A DNA stretch of 17,103 bases from Alphaproteobacteria bacterium (GTDB taxonomy: Bacteria; Pseudomonadota; Alphaproteobacteria; RF32; CAG-239): NCBI GenBank assembly GCA_017477035.1, contig JAFUXW010000139.1:1-17103 (forward strand), given 5' to 3'. Below, in pieces: positions 6,723 through 14,103 of the stretch. Numbering within the stretch: the first letter of the stretch is position 1; every line of letters starts with the position of its first letter. The translations under genes and the position numbers were made by a program. The notes under the pieces were generated by a model. That model worked only from the letters and a program-made list of their open reading frames with translations, had not been told where the DNA came from and ran no database searches.

Positions 6723-7301
6723 ATGACTGATAAAAATGAAAAAATACTCTTGCTGTCGTGTTGTGCACCTTGCTCTTGTGCGGTTATTAAAACTATGGCG
6801 GAAAATAAAAAGAATTTTGCGGTGGTGTTCTATAATCCGAATATTCGCCCGCTTGCCGAATATGAAAAACGCCGTGATGAAAATAAACGCCTTTGCGAGC
6901 AGTACCGCGTTGAATTTATAGAATTGGAATATGATAACAAGCGGTGGTGTGAACTTACTAAAGGGCTTGAAAATGAGCCGGAACGCGGTAAACGTTGTTC
7001 CGTTTGTTTTTATATGCGCCTTAAAAGAGTTATGGAGTATGCAAAAGAGCATGGTTTTACCTCGGTGGCTTCTGTACTCGGAGTTTCACGCTATAAAAAT
7101 TTGGAGCAGGTTAATGAAGCGGCCTATAAAGCGGCAAAAGATACCGGTTTTACTTATACCGAAATCGAGGGACGCAAAAACGGTATGCAGGATTTGCGTC
7201 AACAACTGATAAAAGATTTGAATCTGTACAATCAAATTATTGCGGGTGCAAACCGCGAGAATGACAAGGAGAAACAATATGCAAAAAATAATTCCGAGTA
7301 A
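6723..7301 (+). CDS. queH: Epoxyqueuosine reductase QueH (DUF208), with a probable frameshift at the C-terminus
   Basis: QueH reduces epoxyqueuosine to queuosine in tRNA, the last step of queuosine synthesis, using an Fe-S cluster. Visible family hallmarks are LLLSCCAPCSCAV (Cys13, 14, 17), FYNPNIRPLAEYEKRRDE, the RGKRCSVCFYMRL motif (Cys92, Cys95) and GVSRYKN. After LYNQ (residue 171) the ORF reads IIAGANREN and continues 12 codons into the next gene. The -1 frame reads N-YCGC-KPRE then TGA at 7262-7264. This restores the conserved C-terminal YCGC and an end just before the next gene's Shine-Dalgarno. So the gene is probably shifted by one lost base in the A-run at 7234-7236 (a real mutation or a sequence error), and the intended product is about 180 residues. 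The ATG has no clear ribosome-binding site. A weak -10 (TATATG, 6709-6714) would start transcription almost at the ATG, so translation may be leaderless. Confidence 0.88.
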   Translation: MTDKNEKILLLSCCAPCSCAVIKTMAENKKNFAVVFYNPNIRPLAEYEKRRDENKRLCEQYRVEFIELEYDNKRWCELTKGLENEPERGKRCSVCFYMRLKRVMEYAKEHGFTSVASVLGVSRYKNLEQVNEAAYKAAKDTGFTYTEIEGRKNGMQDLRQQLIKDLNLYNQIIAGANRENDKEKQYAKNNSE

Positions 7302-8259
7302 ATTACAAAAAGGCGATAAAATAATGATTGTAGCGCCGTCACGCGGTTTGAAACTCATTGGACAAGATTGCCGACAGATTGCCGAAGAACGTTTTAAACA
7401 AATGGGTTTGGAAGTTGTTTTTGCTTCCAATACTACCGATGAAAATTGGAATATACAAGGTTGCGGCAGTATTGAAAAACGTGCTGACGATATTATGCAG
7501 GCGTTCACAGATAAGTCGGTAAAGGCAATTTTTACGGTTATCGGCGGCTTTAACAGCAATCAGATTTTAGCATATTTGGATTATGATGCTATTCGCCAAA
7601 ATCCGAAAATTATCTGCGGTTTTTCCGATATTACGGCGCTCCTTGATGCGATTAACGCCAAAACCGGTTTGGAGGTTTATTACGGCCCGCATTACAGTTC
7701 AATCGGAATGAAAAAAGGTTGCGAGTACACGCTTGACTATTTGCAAAAAATTCTGTTTTCCGATGATGAAATTGAAGTAAAGGCTTCCGAACAGTGGAGT
7801 GATGATTTGTGGTTTTTGGATCAGGAAAAGCGCGAATTTATCAAAAATGAAGGTTTTTGGAGTATTCATGACGGTAACGCGGAAGGTAAAATTGTCGGCG
7901 GCAATTTGGGAACGTATAATTTGCTTTTGGGCACCGAATATCAACCTAAGTTTGAAACTGATACGATTTTGATGATTGAAGATGCCGGAGAAACAACAGA
8001 TGTTGTGTTTGATCGTAATTTGCAGGCACTTTGTCATCAGCCGGATTTTAAAAACGTCAAAGGTTTGGTCATCGGGCGTTTTCAAAAATCTTCCAAAATA
8101 TCGCGTGAAATATTGGAGTTTATTATCAATAGCAAGGAAGAATTAAAAAATATTCCGGTGCTTGCCAATGTTGATTATGGACACACAACCCCGATTATTA
8201 CCATACCGCTCGGCGGTTATGCCAAAATGCAAAACGGCAGACTGCTTATAAGAAAATAA
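7279..8259 (+). CDS. Peptidase S66 family protein (LD-carboxypeptidase / MccF-like)
   Basis: A serine peptidase with a Ser-Glu-His triad. LdcA members trim the terminal D-Ala from murein tetrapeptides during peptidoglycan recycling in the cytoplasm. MccF members cleave microcin C-type acyl-adenylate peptides. The 326-residue protein has the N-terminal VAPSRG segment, IGGFNSNQIL, the nucleophile motif GFSDITALLDAI (Ser116), LMIEDAGE (Glu234) and YGHTTPIITIPLGG (His302). The spacing fits S66. The start at 7279 is chosen because AAGGAG (7266-7271) lies 7 nt upstream and the protein then begins MQKIIPSKLQKGDKI. A longer ORF from 7240 would run far into queH. The segment WSIHDGNAEGKIVGGNLGTYNLLLGT is closer to MccF-type proteins than to classical E. 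coli LdcA, so the peptidoglycan role is likely but not certain. It is probably co-transcribed with queH. Confidence 0.9.
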   Translation: MQKIIPSKLQKGDKIMIVAPSRGLKLIGQDCRQIAEERFKQMGLEVVFASNTTDENWNIQGCGSIEKRADDIMQAFTDKSVKAIFTVIGGFNSNQILAYLDYDAIRQNPKIICGFSDITALLDAINAKTGLEVYYGPHYSSIGMKKGCEYTLDYLQKILFSDDEIEVKASEQWSDDLWFLDQEKREFIKNEGFWSIHDGNAEGKIVGGNLGTYNLLLGTEYQPKFETDTILMIEDAGETTDVVFDRNLQALCHQPDFKNVKGLVIGRFQKSSKISREILEFIINSKEELKNIPVLANVDYGHTTPIITIPLGGYAKMQNGRLLIRK

Positions 8260-8294
8260 ATCATCATTATCACCAAAAAATTATAATTGATGAT
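8260..8294. terminator. AT-rich inverted repeat between convergent genes, possible weak bidirectional terminator
   Basis: 8260-8270 (ATCATCATTAT) pairs with 8283-8294 (ATAATTGATGAT) with a one-base bulge around a 12-nt A-rich loop. It lies between the S66 peptidase stop and the mrp stop. It lacks G/C pairs and a clear T-run, so termination is only plausible. Confidence 0.35.
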
Positions 8295-8299
8295 GCAAT

Positions 8300-9295
8300 T
8301 TATCCGATTTTGTTAATAATCTTTTCGGCAATATTTTCATAGGCACTGGTGTATGGGCTATTAGGCGCAACCGCAACAATCGGAGTTCCATTATCCGACG
8401 TCTCACGGATAGCTATTTCCAGCGGAATTGCCCCTAAAAATGTTTCTCCCATATTTTGAGCGGTTTGCTGTGCGCCATGTGAGCCGAAGATGTCACTTTG
8501 CTGTCCGCAGTGAGGACAAATGAAGTAACTCATATTTTCAACGATTCCCAAAATATGAGTACCGGTTTTTTTAAACATATTCACACCTTTTATGGCATCT
8601 ATTAAAGCAATATCCTGCGGGGTGGAAACAATTACAATTCCGGAAAAATCTATGCGTTGTGAAAGAGTTATTAAAATATCACCGGTTCCCGGCGGCATAT
8701 CTATGACCATAATATCTACATTATCCCACGCAGTTTGAGTGATAAGTTGTTCTATAGCTCCGCCGGCCTTGGCTCCACGCCAAATCAGCGGGGTGTTACG
8801 ATCAATTAACGAGCCGATGGAAACAGATTGAATGCCGTATTCTTTAAATGGAATAAAAGTTTCGCCGTCTTCTGAAATAAGCGGAGTTCCTTCATATCCT
8901 AACATTGTCGGAATTGATGGTCCGTAAATATCGGCATCAACCAATGCAACGTTTTTACCCTTGTTTGACAATGCTAATGCTAAATTGACTGCTGTGGTAG
9001 ACTTGCCAACGCCTCCTTTACCCGAAGCTACGCCAATAATTTTTTTTACACCGTTGATTTGCCACTTTTCTATTGCATTAACTCCGACATTAATTTGTTT
9101 TTCTTGAGTAAAAACAATTGATGATTTATATTGAGAAAATGCGGTTTGTAATTTATTTTTCAGCAATATCGTAATTTCAGGATTTTCAGCTATGCCTGTT
9201 AATTCAATAATTATACGGTTTCTAATGATTTTAATGCCGGCAATATTTTGCCGTGGATAGTATTCGGTGATAATTTCATAAATTTGTTTTTCCAT
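8300..9295 (-). CDS. mrp: Iron-sulfur cluster carrier ATPase Mrp/ApbC
   Basis: A P-loop scaffold that binds a 4Fe-4S cluster between two subunits and hands it to apo-proteins in the cytosol. The 331 residues include a reduced N-terminal MIP18-type (DUF59) domain (about 1-70). After it come the deviant Walker A SGKGGVGKSTTAVNLA (from residue 91), VDADIYGPSIP, VIDMPPGTGD (Walker B region, about 198-206), VSTPQDIALIDA, and the cluster-binding CPHC (Cys260, Cys263) after IVENMSYFIC. The start at 9295 has GGAG about 8 nt upstream on the minus strand. In many alphaproteobacteria mrp stands beside hflK; here it is divergent from hflK rather than leading it in the same direction. Nothing is truncated. 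Confidence 0.95.
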   Translation of the reverse strand: MEKQIYEIITEYYPRQNIAGIKIIRNRIIIELTGIAENPEITILLKNKLQTAFSQYKSSIVFTQEKQINVGVNAIEKWQINGVKKIIGVASGKGGVGKSTTAVNLALALSNKGKNVALVDADIYGPSIPTMLGYEGTPLISEDGETFIPFKEYGIQSVSIGSLIDRNTPLIWRGAKAGGAIEQLITQTAWDNVDIMVIDMPPGTGDILITLSQRIDFSGIVIVSTPQDIALIDAIKGVNMFKKTGTHILGIVENMSYFICPHCGQQSDIFGSHGAQQTAQNMGETFLGAIPLEIAIRETSDNGTPIVAVAPNSPYTSAYENIAEKIINKIG

Positions 9296-9329
9296 TATTT
9301 AAGCTCCGTATGTGGATATAAATTGATAG

Positions 9330-9357
9330 TTGATTGTTTTTAACTCAATTATACATT
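9330..9357 (+). promoter_or_regulatory. Tentative promoter for the hflKC operon
   Basis: TTGATT (9330-9335), a 16-nt spacer and TACATT (9352-9357) lie in the 100-bp divergent region. An alternative pair, TTAACT (9340-9345) and TATATC (9362-9367), also has a 16-nt spacer. The region is AT-rich enough that either could be chance. I could not pick a convincing mrp promoter on the other strand. Confidence 0.3.
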
Positions 9358-9395
9358 ATCTTATATCAATAAAATTATAATGAAAAGGAAATAAT

Positions 9396-10436
9396 ATGAC
9401 AGATAACAATAATCCTTGGGATAACGATAATGATGATTTCAGTTGGGAAAATGGAATTTCAAAGTCTAAAAATTCCGTCTCCAGGCGTTTTAAAATAATT
9501 AACAATGGTCCGAAATTGGGTGTCGGTTCGTATGTCAAATATAGTGTATTGGTTATTTTGGGTTTATGGATTTTGAGCGGATTTTATCAAGTTCAACCTA
9601 GCGAAGAAGGAGTGGTTTTGCGCTTTGGCAAATACGCTTATACCACAGATGCCGGTTTGCATTATCACTTACCAGCTCCGATTGAAGAGGTAATAAAAGT
9701 AAATGTGACCCAAGAGCGAAGTATTAACTTGGGGTCTATTGACAGTCGTGATTATCGTAATAATGCTTTTACCGAAAGTCATATGCTTACCGGAGATGAA
9801 AATATCGTGGATATTAATTTAACGGTAGTGTGGAAAATCAAAGATGCCAAAGATTATTTGTTCAGCATTCGCAGTCCGGATGAAACCGTAAGCGTGGCAG
9901 CGCAATCGGTGTTGCGTGAAATTGTCGGTCAATCGGAAATGCAACCGATTATTACCGGAGATCGCGGTAAAGTTGAAGATGAAACCAAAGAAGAGTTGCA
10001 AAGAGTTCTTGATGAATTTAAGGCAGGTATTGTGATTGTGCGTGTTAAATTGCAAAAAGCAGACCCGCCAAGAGAGGTGGTTGACGCATTTAATGAAGTG
10101 CAACGGGCTAAAGCAGATATGGAACGATTTAAAAATGAAGCAGAGGCATATCGTAATGAGGTGTTGCCAAAAGCTAAAGGGCAGGCAGCGCAGATTGCTC
10201 AAGATGCCGAAGCCTATAAGGCGGCAACTATTAATAAAGCTGAAGGTGAGGCTAAGCGTTTTGCTTCTGTTTATGCTGCCTATAAAGATGGTAAAGAAGT
10301 TACAATAAAGAAGATGTATCTGGATGCGATGGAAGATGTTTTAAAAAAGGCAAATAAAGTTATTATAGATCCGTCGCAAAAAGGCAATCTATTGCCTGTA
10401 TTATTGCTTAATTCCAAAAATACGGCAAGGGAGTAA
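9396..10436 (+). CDS. hflK: HflK, SPFH-family modulator of FtsH protease
   Basis: An inner-membrane prohibitin-like protein that with HflC forms the large cage around FtsH and limits its access to membrane substrates. The 346 residues begin with a short acidic, Asn/Trp-containing cytoplasmic tail (NPWDNDNDDFSWENG), then one membrane helix at about 49-67 (SVLVILGLWILSGFYQV). The SPFH domain starts at QPSEEGVVLRFGKY. The long charged helix from about residue 220 (FNEVQRAKADMERFKNEAEAYRNE onward) is the HflK coiled-coil arm. The ATG at 9396 has AAAGGAA about 6 nt upstream. hflC follows after 4 nt, with its Shine-Dalgarno (AGGGAG) inside the last hflK codons, so their translation is probably coupled. 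Confidence 0.95.
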   Translation: MTDNNNPWDNDNDDFSWENGISKSKNSVSRRFKIINNGPKLGVGSYVKYSVLVILGLWILSGFYQVQPSEEGVVLRFGKYAYTTDAGLHYHLPAPIEEVIKVNVTQERSINLGSIDSRDYRNNAFTESHMLTGDENIVDINLTVVWKIKDAKDYLFSIRSPDETVSVAAQSVLREIVGQSEMQPIITGDRGKVEDETKEELQRVLDEFKAGIVIVRVKLQKADPPREVVDAFNEVQRAKADMERFKNEAEAYRNEVLPKAKGQAAQIAQDAEAYKAATINKAEGEAKRFASVYAAYKDGKEVTIKKMYLDAMEDVLKKANKVIIDPSQKGNLLPVLLLNSKNTARE

Positions 10437-10440
10437 GAAA

Positions 10441-11316
10441 ATGAATAAAATAGGTTTAATTCACATATTGGGAATAATATTTGCTGCATTGATAATAGTA
10501 TTTGTAAGTTCTGCTTACATAGTTTATCAGCCGGAGCAAGCAATCGTTTTGCAATTCGGTGAACCTGTAAGAGTGGTTAGAGAAGCTGGTCTGAAATTTA
10601 AAGTTCCGTTTGTTCAGAATGTGGTGTTTTATGATTCTCGCTTGCTTAATTTAGATCCTCCGGCTCAGGAAGTTGTTTTGAATGATAAAAAGCGCTTGGA
10701 TGTTGATAGTTTTACTCGATATAAAATTATAGATCCGCTTAAGTTTTATAAAACTGTTCGCACCGAAAATCAAGCTCGCGGTAAATTGGCGGAAATTGTA
10801 AATTCTTCCTTGCGTAAGGTTTTGGGAAAAGTTACGTTGACCGAATTGCTTTCAGAAAAAAGAACCAAAATAATGAGCGATATCAGTGCAACGGTTAAAA
10901 AAGATGCCGAGGCAATCGGAGTCAGTGTTGCCGATGTAAGGATTCGGCGTGCTGATTTGCCTATTGAAGTTATGCAAGCTATAAACGATCGTATGAAAAC
11001 TGAACGTCAGAGAGATGCAAAAGAATTTAGAGCCAAAGGTCAGCAACAGGCTCAAAATATTCGCGCAACTGCTGATAAAGAAGCAACAATTATAGTTGCT
11101 GAGGCCGAAAAAAATGCTCAAATAACTCGCGGTGAAGGAGATAAACAGGCTGTTCAATTATGGAATAAAACCGTTGGACAAGATGTTGCTTTTTATGATT
11201 TTTATCGTTCTCTGGATGCGTATCGCAAATCTCTTTCCGATGATGATACTTCTTTAGTGTTATCTCCGGATTCCGAGTTTTTTAAATTTTTTAATAATTC
11301 AATGGAGAAACGTTAA
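10441..11316 (+). CDS. hflC: HflC, partner of HflK in the FtsH-regulating complex
   Basis: A 291-residue type II membrane protein. The N-terminal helix at about residues 5-27 (IHILGIIFAALIIVFVSSAYIVY) is followed by the SPFH domain starting YQPEQAIVLQFGEPVRVV. Also present are the family segments LDPPAQEVVLNDKKRLDVDSFTRYKI and DVRIRRADLPIEVMQAINDRM, then an Ala/Gln-rich helix (AEAEKNAQITRGEGDKQAV). It ends DSEFFKFF, like other HflC proteins. It sits 4 nt after hflK and 5 nt before the DegP-like gene. The DUF2065 gene that separates hflC from degP in some alphaproteobacteria is not present. Length and motifs are normal. Confidence 0.96.
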   Translation: MNKIGLIHILGIIFAALIIVFVSSAYIVYQPEQAIVLQFGEPVRVVREAGLKFKVPFVQNVVFYDSRLLNLDPPAQEVVLNDKKRLDVDSFTRYKIIDPLKFYKTVRTENQARGKLAEIVNSSLRKVLGKVTLTELLSEKRTKIMSDISATVKKDAEAIGVSVADVRIRRADLPIEVMQAINDRMKTERQRDAKEFRAKGQQQAQNIRATADKEATIIVAEAEKNAQITRGEGDKQAVQLWNKTVGQDVAFYDFYRSLDAYRKSLSDDDTSLVLSPDSEFFKFFNNSMEKR

Positions 11317-11321
11317 TAAAT

Positions 11322-12602
11322 ATGTTTAAGCATCTTGTCTTTATATGGTTTCTTTGCGGATTTGCTTATAATGTTTCTGCTGAGGAAATGAGTTTGGAAG
11401 ATACTATTGCAGAAGTAAACGATTCTGTAGTAAGTATCGTAGTTGATAGCATAGATAAGCAAGCATTGGGTGCCGGAATTATTGTTAGTAAAGACGGCTA
11501 CGTTGTTACAAATGCTCATGTGGCTGAAAATGCTGATAAAATATCGGTGATAACAACCGAAGACGAGCAATATTCGGCAAGATTGGTCGGTCTCGATGCA
11601 AAAACAGATATAGCTCTTTTAAAAGTTGATGATTCGCTCTATTTTAAACCGGCAAGTTTTGCGGATTCTGATTTAGTAAGAACAGGAAACAGTGTTTTTG
11701 CAATTGGTAATCCGTTTGGACTTGGTAATAGTGTTTCACTAGGCATAATTTCTGCTAAAGAACGTGATATAGAAAAAGGACCATATGATAATTTTATACA
11801 AACTGATACTGCAATAAATCAGGGAAATTCTGGAGGCCCGTTGTTTAATACCGATGGAGAAGTGGTGGGAATGAATACTGCTATATTTTCTATGAATGGA
11901 AACAATATGGGGGTTGGTTTTTCAACACCATCAAATATTGTGCAATGGGTTGTTCAGGAGCTAAAAAATAAAGGGAAAGTTGAACGTGGTTGGATTGGTA
12001 TAGGTGTGAAAAAAATTCGCATTGACGGTACTGAACAAAAGAATAGTTTGGTTGTATCAACAATGTCTGAAAATTCTCCTGCAGAAAAAGGAGGAATAAA
12101 AGTTGGTGATATATTGCTAAAAGTCGGAGATATGGAATTGAGTAATCCGCGATTGTTTTCATTACAAATTTCGCAAACCGAACCGAATACCGAATTGCCG
12201 GTGACAGTACTTAGGGATAATAAGAGTCTTGAGTTAAGTGTTAAAGTTATTTTAAAGCCAGAAGAAAAGTTTATGAAAAAGGAGGCAACTGAAAGCGGAG
12301 AACCGGAATCGGCCTATAGGCATAAGTTTGGAACAGAAATTAAGGCTTTGGCTATGACGGTTGATTTTGATGAAACAAATCAAGATGTTATTGTGGAAAG
12401 CGTAGAAGAGCAATCGGAAGCTGCAGAAAAAGGGATTCGAGCCGGAGACAGATTTAAAACCCTGAATGGTCATAAAATATTCGGACTTGAAGATTTGTTG
12501 GTAAAAATTAAAGAAGCCTCTGCTAAAGGACAAGTAATTTTGCAGTTTATAGGTGATGACGGATTTGATACTGTAACATTAAATTTGAAAGATAGTCGAT
12601 GA
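11322..12602 (+). CDS. degP: Periplasmic serine protease Do/DegP (HtrA family) with two PDZ domains
   Basis: A secreted HtrA-type protease and chaperone that removes misfolded envelope proteins. The 426 residues include a signal peptide (about 1-20, cut after NVSA). The trypsin-like domain carries His66 (TNAHVAEN), Asp96 (DAKTDIALL) and Ser170 (NQGNSGGPLFN), a complete triad. PDZ1 is at about 225-315 (GWIGIGVKKI ... PAEKGGIKVGDILLKVGD) and PDZ2 at about 340-420 (AEKGIRAGDRFKTLNGHKI). At about 426 residues it is shorter than E. coli DegP: the N-terminal Gln-rich/LA-loop region is small, which is closer to DegQ. The last four bases overlap the holC start (ATGA). Neighbouring hflKC suggests a membrane protein quality-control operon. 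DegP versus DegQ cannot be decided from sequence alone. Confidence 0.93.
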   Translation: MFKHLVFIWFLCGFAYNVSAEEMSLEDTIAEVNDSVVSIVVDSIDKQALGAGIIVSKDGYVVTNAHVAENADKISVITTEDEQYSARLVGLDAKTDIALLKVDDSLYFKPASFADSDLVRTGNSVFAIGNPFGLGNSVSLGIISAKERDIEKGPYDNFIQTDTAINQGNSGGPLFNTDGEVVGMNTAIFSMNGNNMGVGFSTPSNIVQWVVQELKNKGKVERGWIGIGVKKIRIDGTEQKNSLVVSTMSENSPAEKGGIKVGDILLKVGDMELSNPRLFSLQISQTEPNTELPVTVLRDNKSLELSVKVILKPEEKFMKKEATESGEPESAYRHKFGTEIKALAMTVDFDETNQDVIVESVEEQSEAAEKGIRAGDRFKTLNGHKIFGLEDLLVKIKEASAKGQVILQFIGDDGFDTVTLNLKDSR

Positions 12603-13054
12603 GCCGTGTTGATTTCTATCATTTACAAAAACAGTCATTGGATGAAGTATTACCTAAATTACTGACAAAGGTGTATAATACCGGAAAGCGCGCTGTAATA
12701 AGAATAGGTGATGAGCAACGCTTGGAACAAATAAATTCGTATTTATGGACTTTTCAAGACGATAGTTTCTTACCGCATGGCTGTAGAAAAGATGGATTTG
12801 CCTCTGAGCATCCTATATGGCTGACTTCGCAAAATGATAATCCCAATCAGGCACAATTTTTGTTTTTAGTTGAAAGTGCAGAATGTGATACAGAAGAATT
12901 AGCATTATATGAAAGAATCTTTTATATATTTGACGGAAATTCAGAACAGGCATTGGTTCAGGCAAGAAATTTATGGAAAAAATATAAAAACTGTGGATGT
13001 GAGGTTTTTTATTGGCAGCAAAACAATAGTGGAAAATGGGAACAAAAAGCCTAG
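12599..13054 (+). CDS. holC: DNA polymerase III chi subunit
   Basis: The chi subunit links the clamp loader to single-strand binding protein at the replication fork. The 151-residue protein starts MSRVDFYHLQKQSLDEVLPKLLTKVYNTGKRAVI, the standard chi opening. It continues with EQINSYLWTFQDDSFLPHG and HPIWLTSQNDNPN, both family hallmarks, then FYIFDG. The Trp-rich SFLPH/HPIWL part matches the Rossmann-like fold of HolC. It starts inside the degP stop (4-bp overlap), so it is translationally coupled and transcribed with hflKC-degP, although its job is unrelated. The C-terminus (VFYWQQNNSGKWEQKA) is typical. Confidence 0.93.
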   Translation: MSRVDFYHLQKQSLDEVLPKLLTKVYNTGKRAVIRIGDEQRLEQINSYLWTFQDDSFLPHGCRKDGFASEHPIWLTSQNDNPNQAQFLFLVESAECDTEELALYERIFYIFDGNSEQALVQARNLWKKYKNCGCEVFYWQQNNSGKWEQKA

Positions 13055-13073
13055 CATAAAGCACAAATAATAC

Positions 13074-13101
13074 TTGCGTATTTTATAAAAAATCCTATGA
13101 T
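13074..13101 (+). promoter_or_regulatory. Predicted sigma70-type promoter of the kdsD-lpt operon
   Basis: TTGCGT (13074-13079), a 16-nt spacer and TATGAT (13096-13101) would start transcription near 13108. This lies in the 77-bp gap after holC and 24 nt ahead of the kdsD start codon. It rules out the upstream TTG at 13102 as a practical start. Confidence 0.5.
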
Positions 13102-13131
13102 TTGTGTATGTTTTTTAAGAGAGGAGCGGTA

Positions 13132-14100
13132 ATGATGAACAATTCAGATATTGAAGTTGCAAAGCAAACGATAGATCGTGAAATAGAAGCACTAAAGGTT
13201 ATGGAAAGCAATTTAGATGAAACTCTTAGCCAAGCATTAGATTTGTTACAAAATACCAAAGGTAGGGTGATTATAACCGGTATGGGTAAATCTGGGCATA
13301 TAGGTAATAAAATAGCCGCAACTATGGCTTCTACCGGAACCCCGGCGTTTTTCCTACACCCAAGTGAAGCAAGTCATGGTGATTTGGGTATGGTTACGCA
13401 AAATGACGTGCTCGTAGCTATTTCCAACAGCGGTGAATCAAAGGAGTTATCGGATATTTTGGTTTATTGTCGTCGTTTTTCTATTCCTGTTATAGCAATT
13501 ACTAAAAATCCGGAAAGTTCTTTAGGTAAAAACAGTGATTTGGTTCTTCGTTTGCCAAGTAATAGAGAGGCTTGTCCTTTAGGGTTGGCTCCGATGTCCT
13601 CAACAACGGCAACATTGGTTATGGGAGATATTTTGGCTGCTGATTTAATGGTGCGCAAGGGCTTTACGGAAGAGGATTTCAAGCTACGTCATCCCGGTGG
13701 TAAACTCGGATCGGTTTTACAACATGTTTCCGAAATTATGCACAAAGGTGATGAAATGCCGATTATTGATGATAAGTCTATTATGCAAAAAGCATTGATG
13801 ACTATGTCGGAAAAAATGCTAGGCTGTGTCGGAATCGTAAATGATAACGGAGAACTTATCGGAATGATAACCGATGGTGATTTGCGCCGCTGGATGTCTC
13901 CGGATTTGATTACCGAACAAGTTACTAAAGTTATGACCAAAAATCCAAAAACAATAGGTCCGGATATGTTGGTTGCCGAGGTTGTTAATGTGATGAATAA
14001 TACCGGAAAGGGAATTACCAATCTTTTTATTGTAGATGATAATAAAAAACCTATAGGCATAGTTCATATTCATGACTGTTTAAGAGTCGGAGCAAGCTGA
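13132..14100 (+). CDS. kdsD: D-arabinose 5-phosphate isomerase KdsD/KpsF
   Basis: Interconverts ribulose 5-phosphate and arabinose 5-phosphate, the first committed step toward Kdo for lipopolysaccharide. The 322 residues comprise an N-terminal SIS sugar-isomerase domain followed by two CBS domains. SIS hallmarks are VIITGMGKSGHIGNKIAATMASTGTPAFFLHP, SHGDLGM, ISNSGESKEL and the HPGGKLG linker. The CBS pair spans roughly residue 205 to the end (from VSEIMHKGDEMPII through GKGITNLFIVDDNKKPIGIVHIHD). GAGGAG (13121-13126) lies 5 nt before the ATG at 13132 and 8 nt before a second in-frame ATG at 13135, and either could be used. It heads the LPS export cluster, with lptC-lptA 3 nt downstream. The Kdo-8-phosphate phosphatase gene (kdsC) that often follows is not here. 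Confidence 0.96.
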   Translation: MMNNSDIEVAKQTIDREIEALKVMESNLDETLSQALDLLQNTKGRVIITGMGKSGHIGNKIAATMASTGTPAFFLHPSEASHGDLGMVTQNDVLVAISNSGESKELSDILVYCRRFSIPVIAITKNPESSLGKNSDLVLRLPSNREACPLGLAPMSSTTATLVMGDILAADLMVRKGFTEEDFKLRHPGGKLGSVLQHVSEIMHKGDEMPIIDDKSIMQKALMTMSEKMLGCVGIVNDNGELIGMITDGDLRRWMSPDLITEQVTKVMTKNPKTIGPDMLVAEVVNVMNNTGKGITNLFIVDDNKKPIGIVHIHDCLRVGAS

Positions 14101-14103
14101 TTT

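Noticed and set aside
7230..7264. Programmed -1 frameshift in queH
   Set aside because: No X-XXY-YYZ slippery heptamer in the right phase and no obvious downstream pseudoknot. A lost base in a short A-run is simpler.
13102..13131. TTG start of kdsD at 13102
   Set aside because: Predicted transcription begins near 13108, after that codon. GAGGAG serves the ATG at 13132 or 13135.
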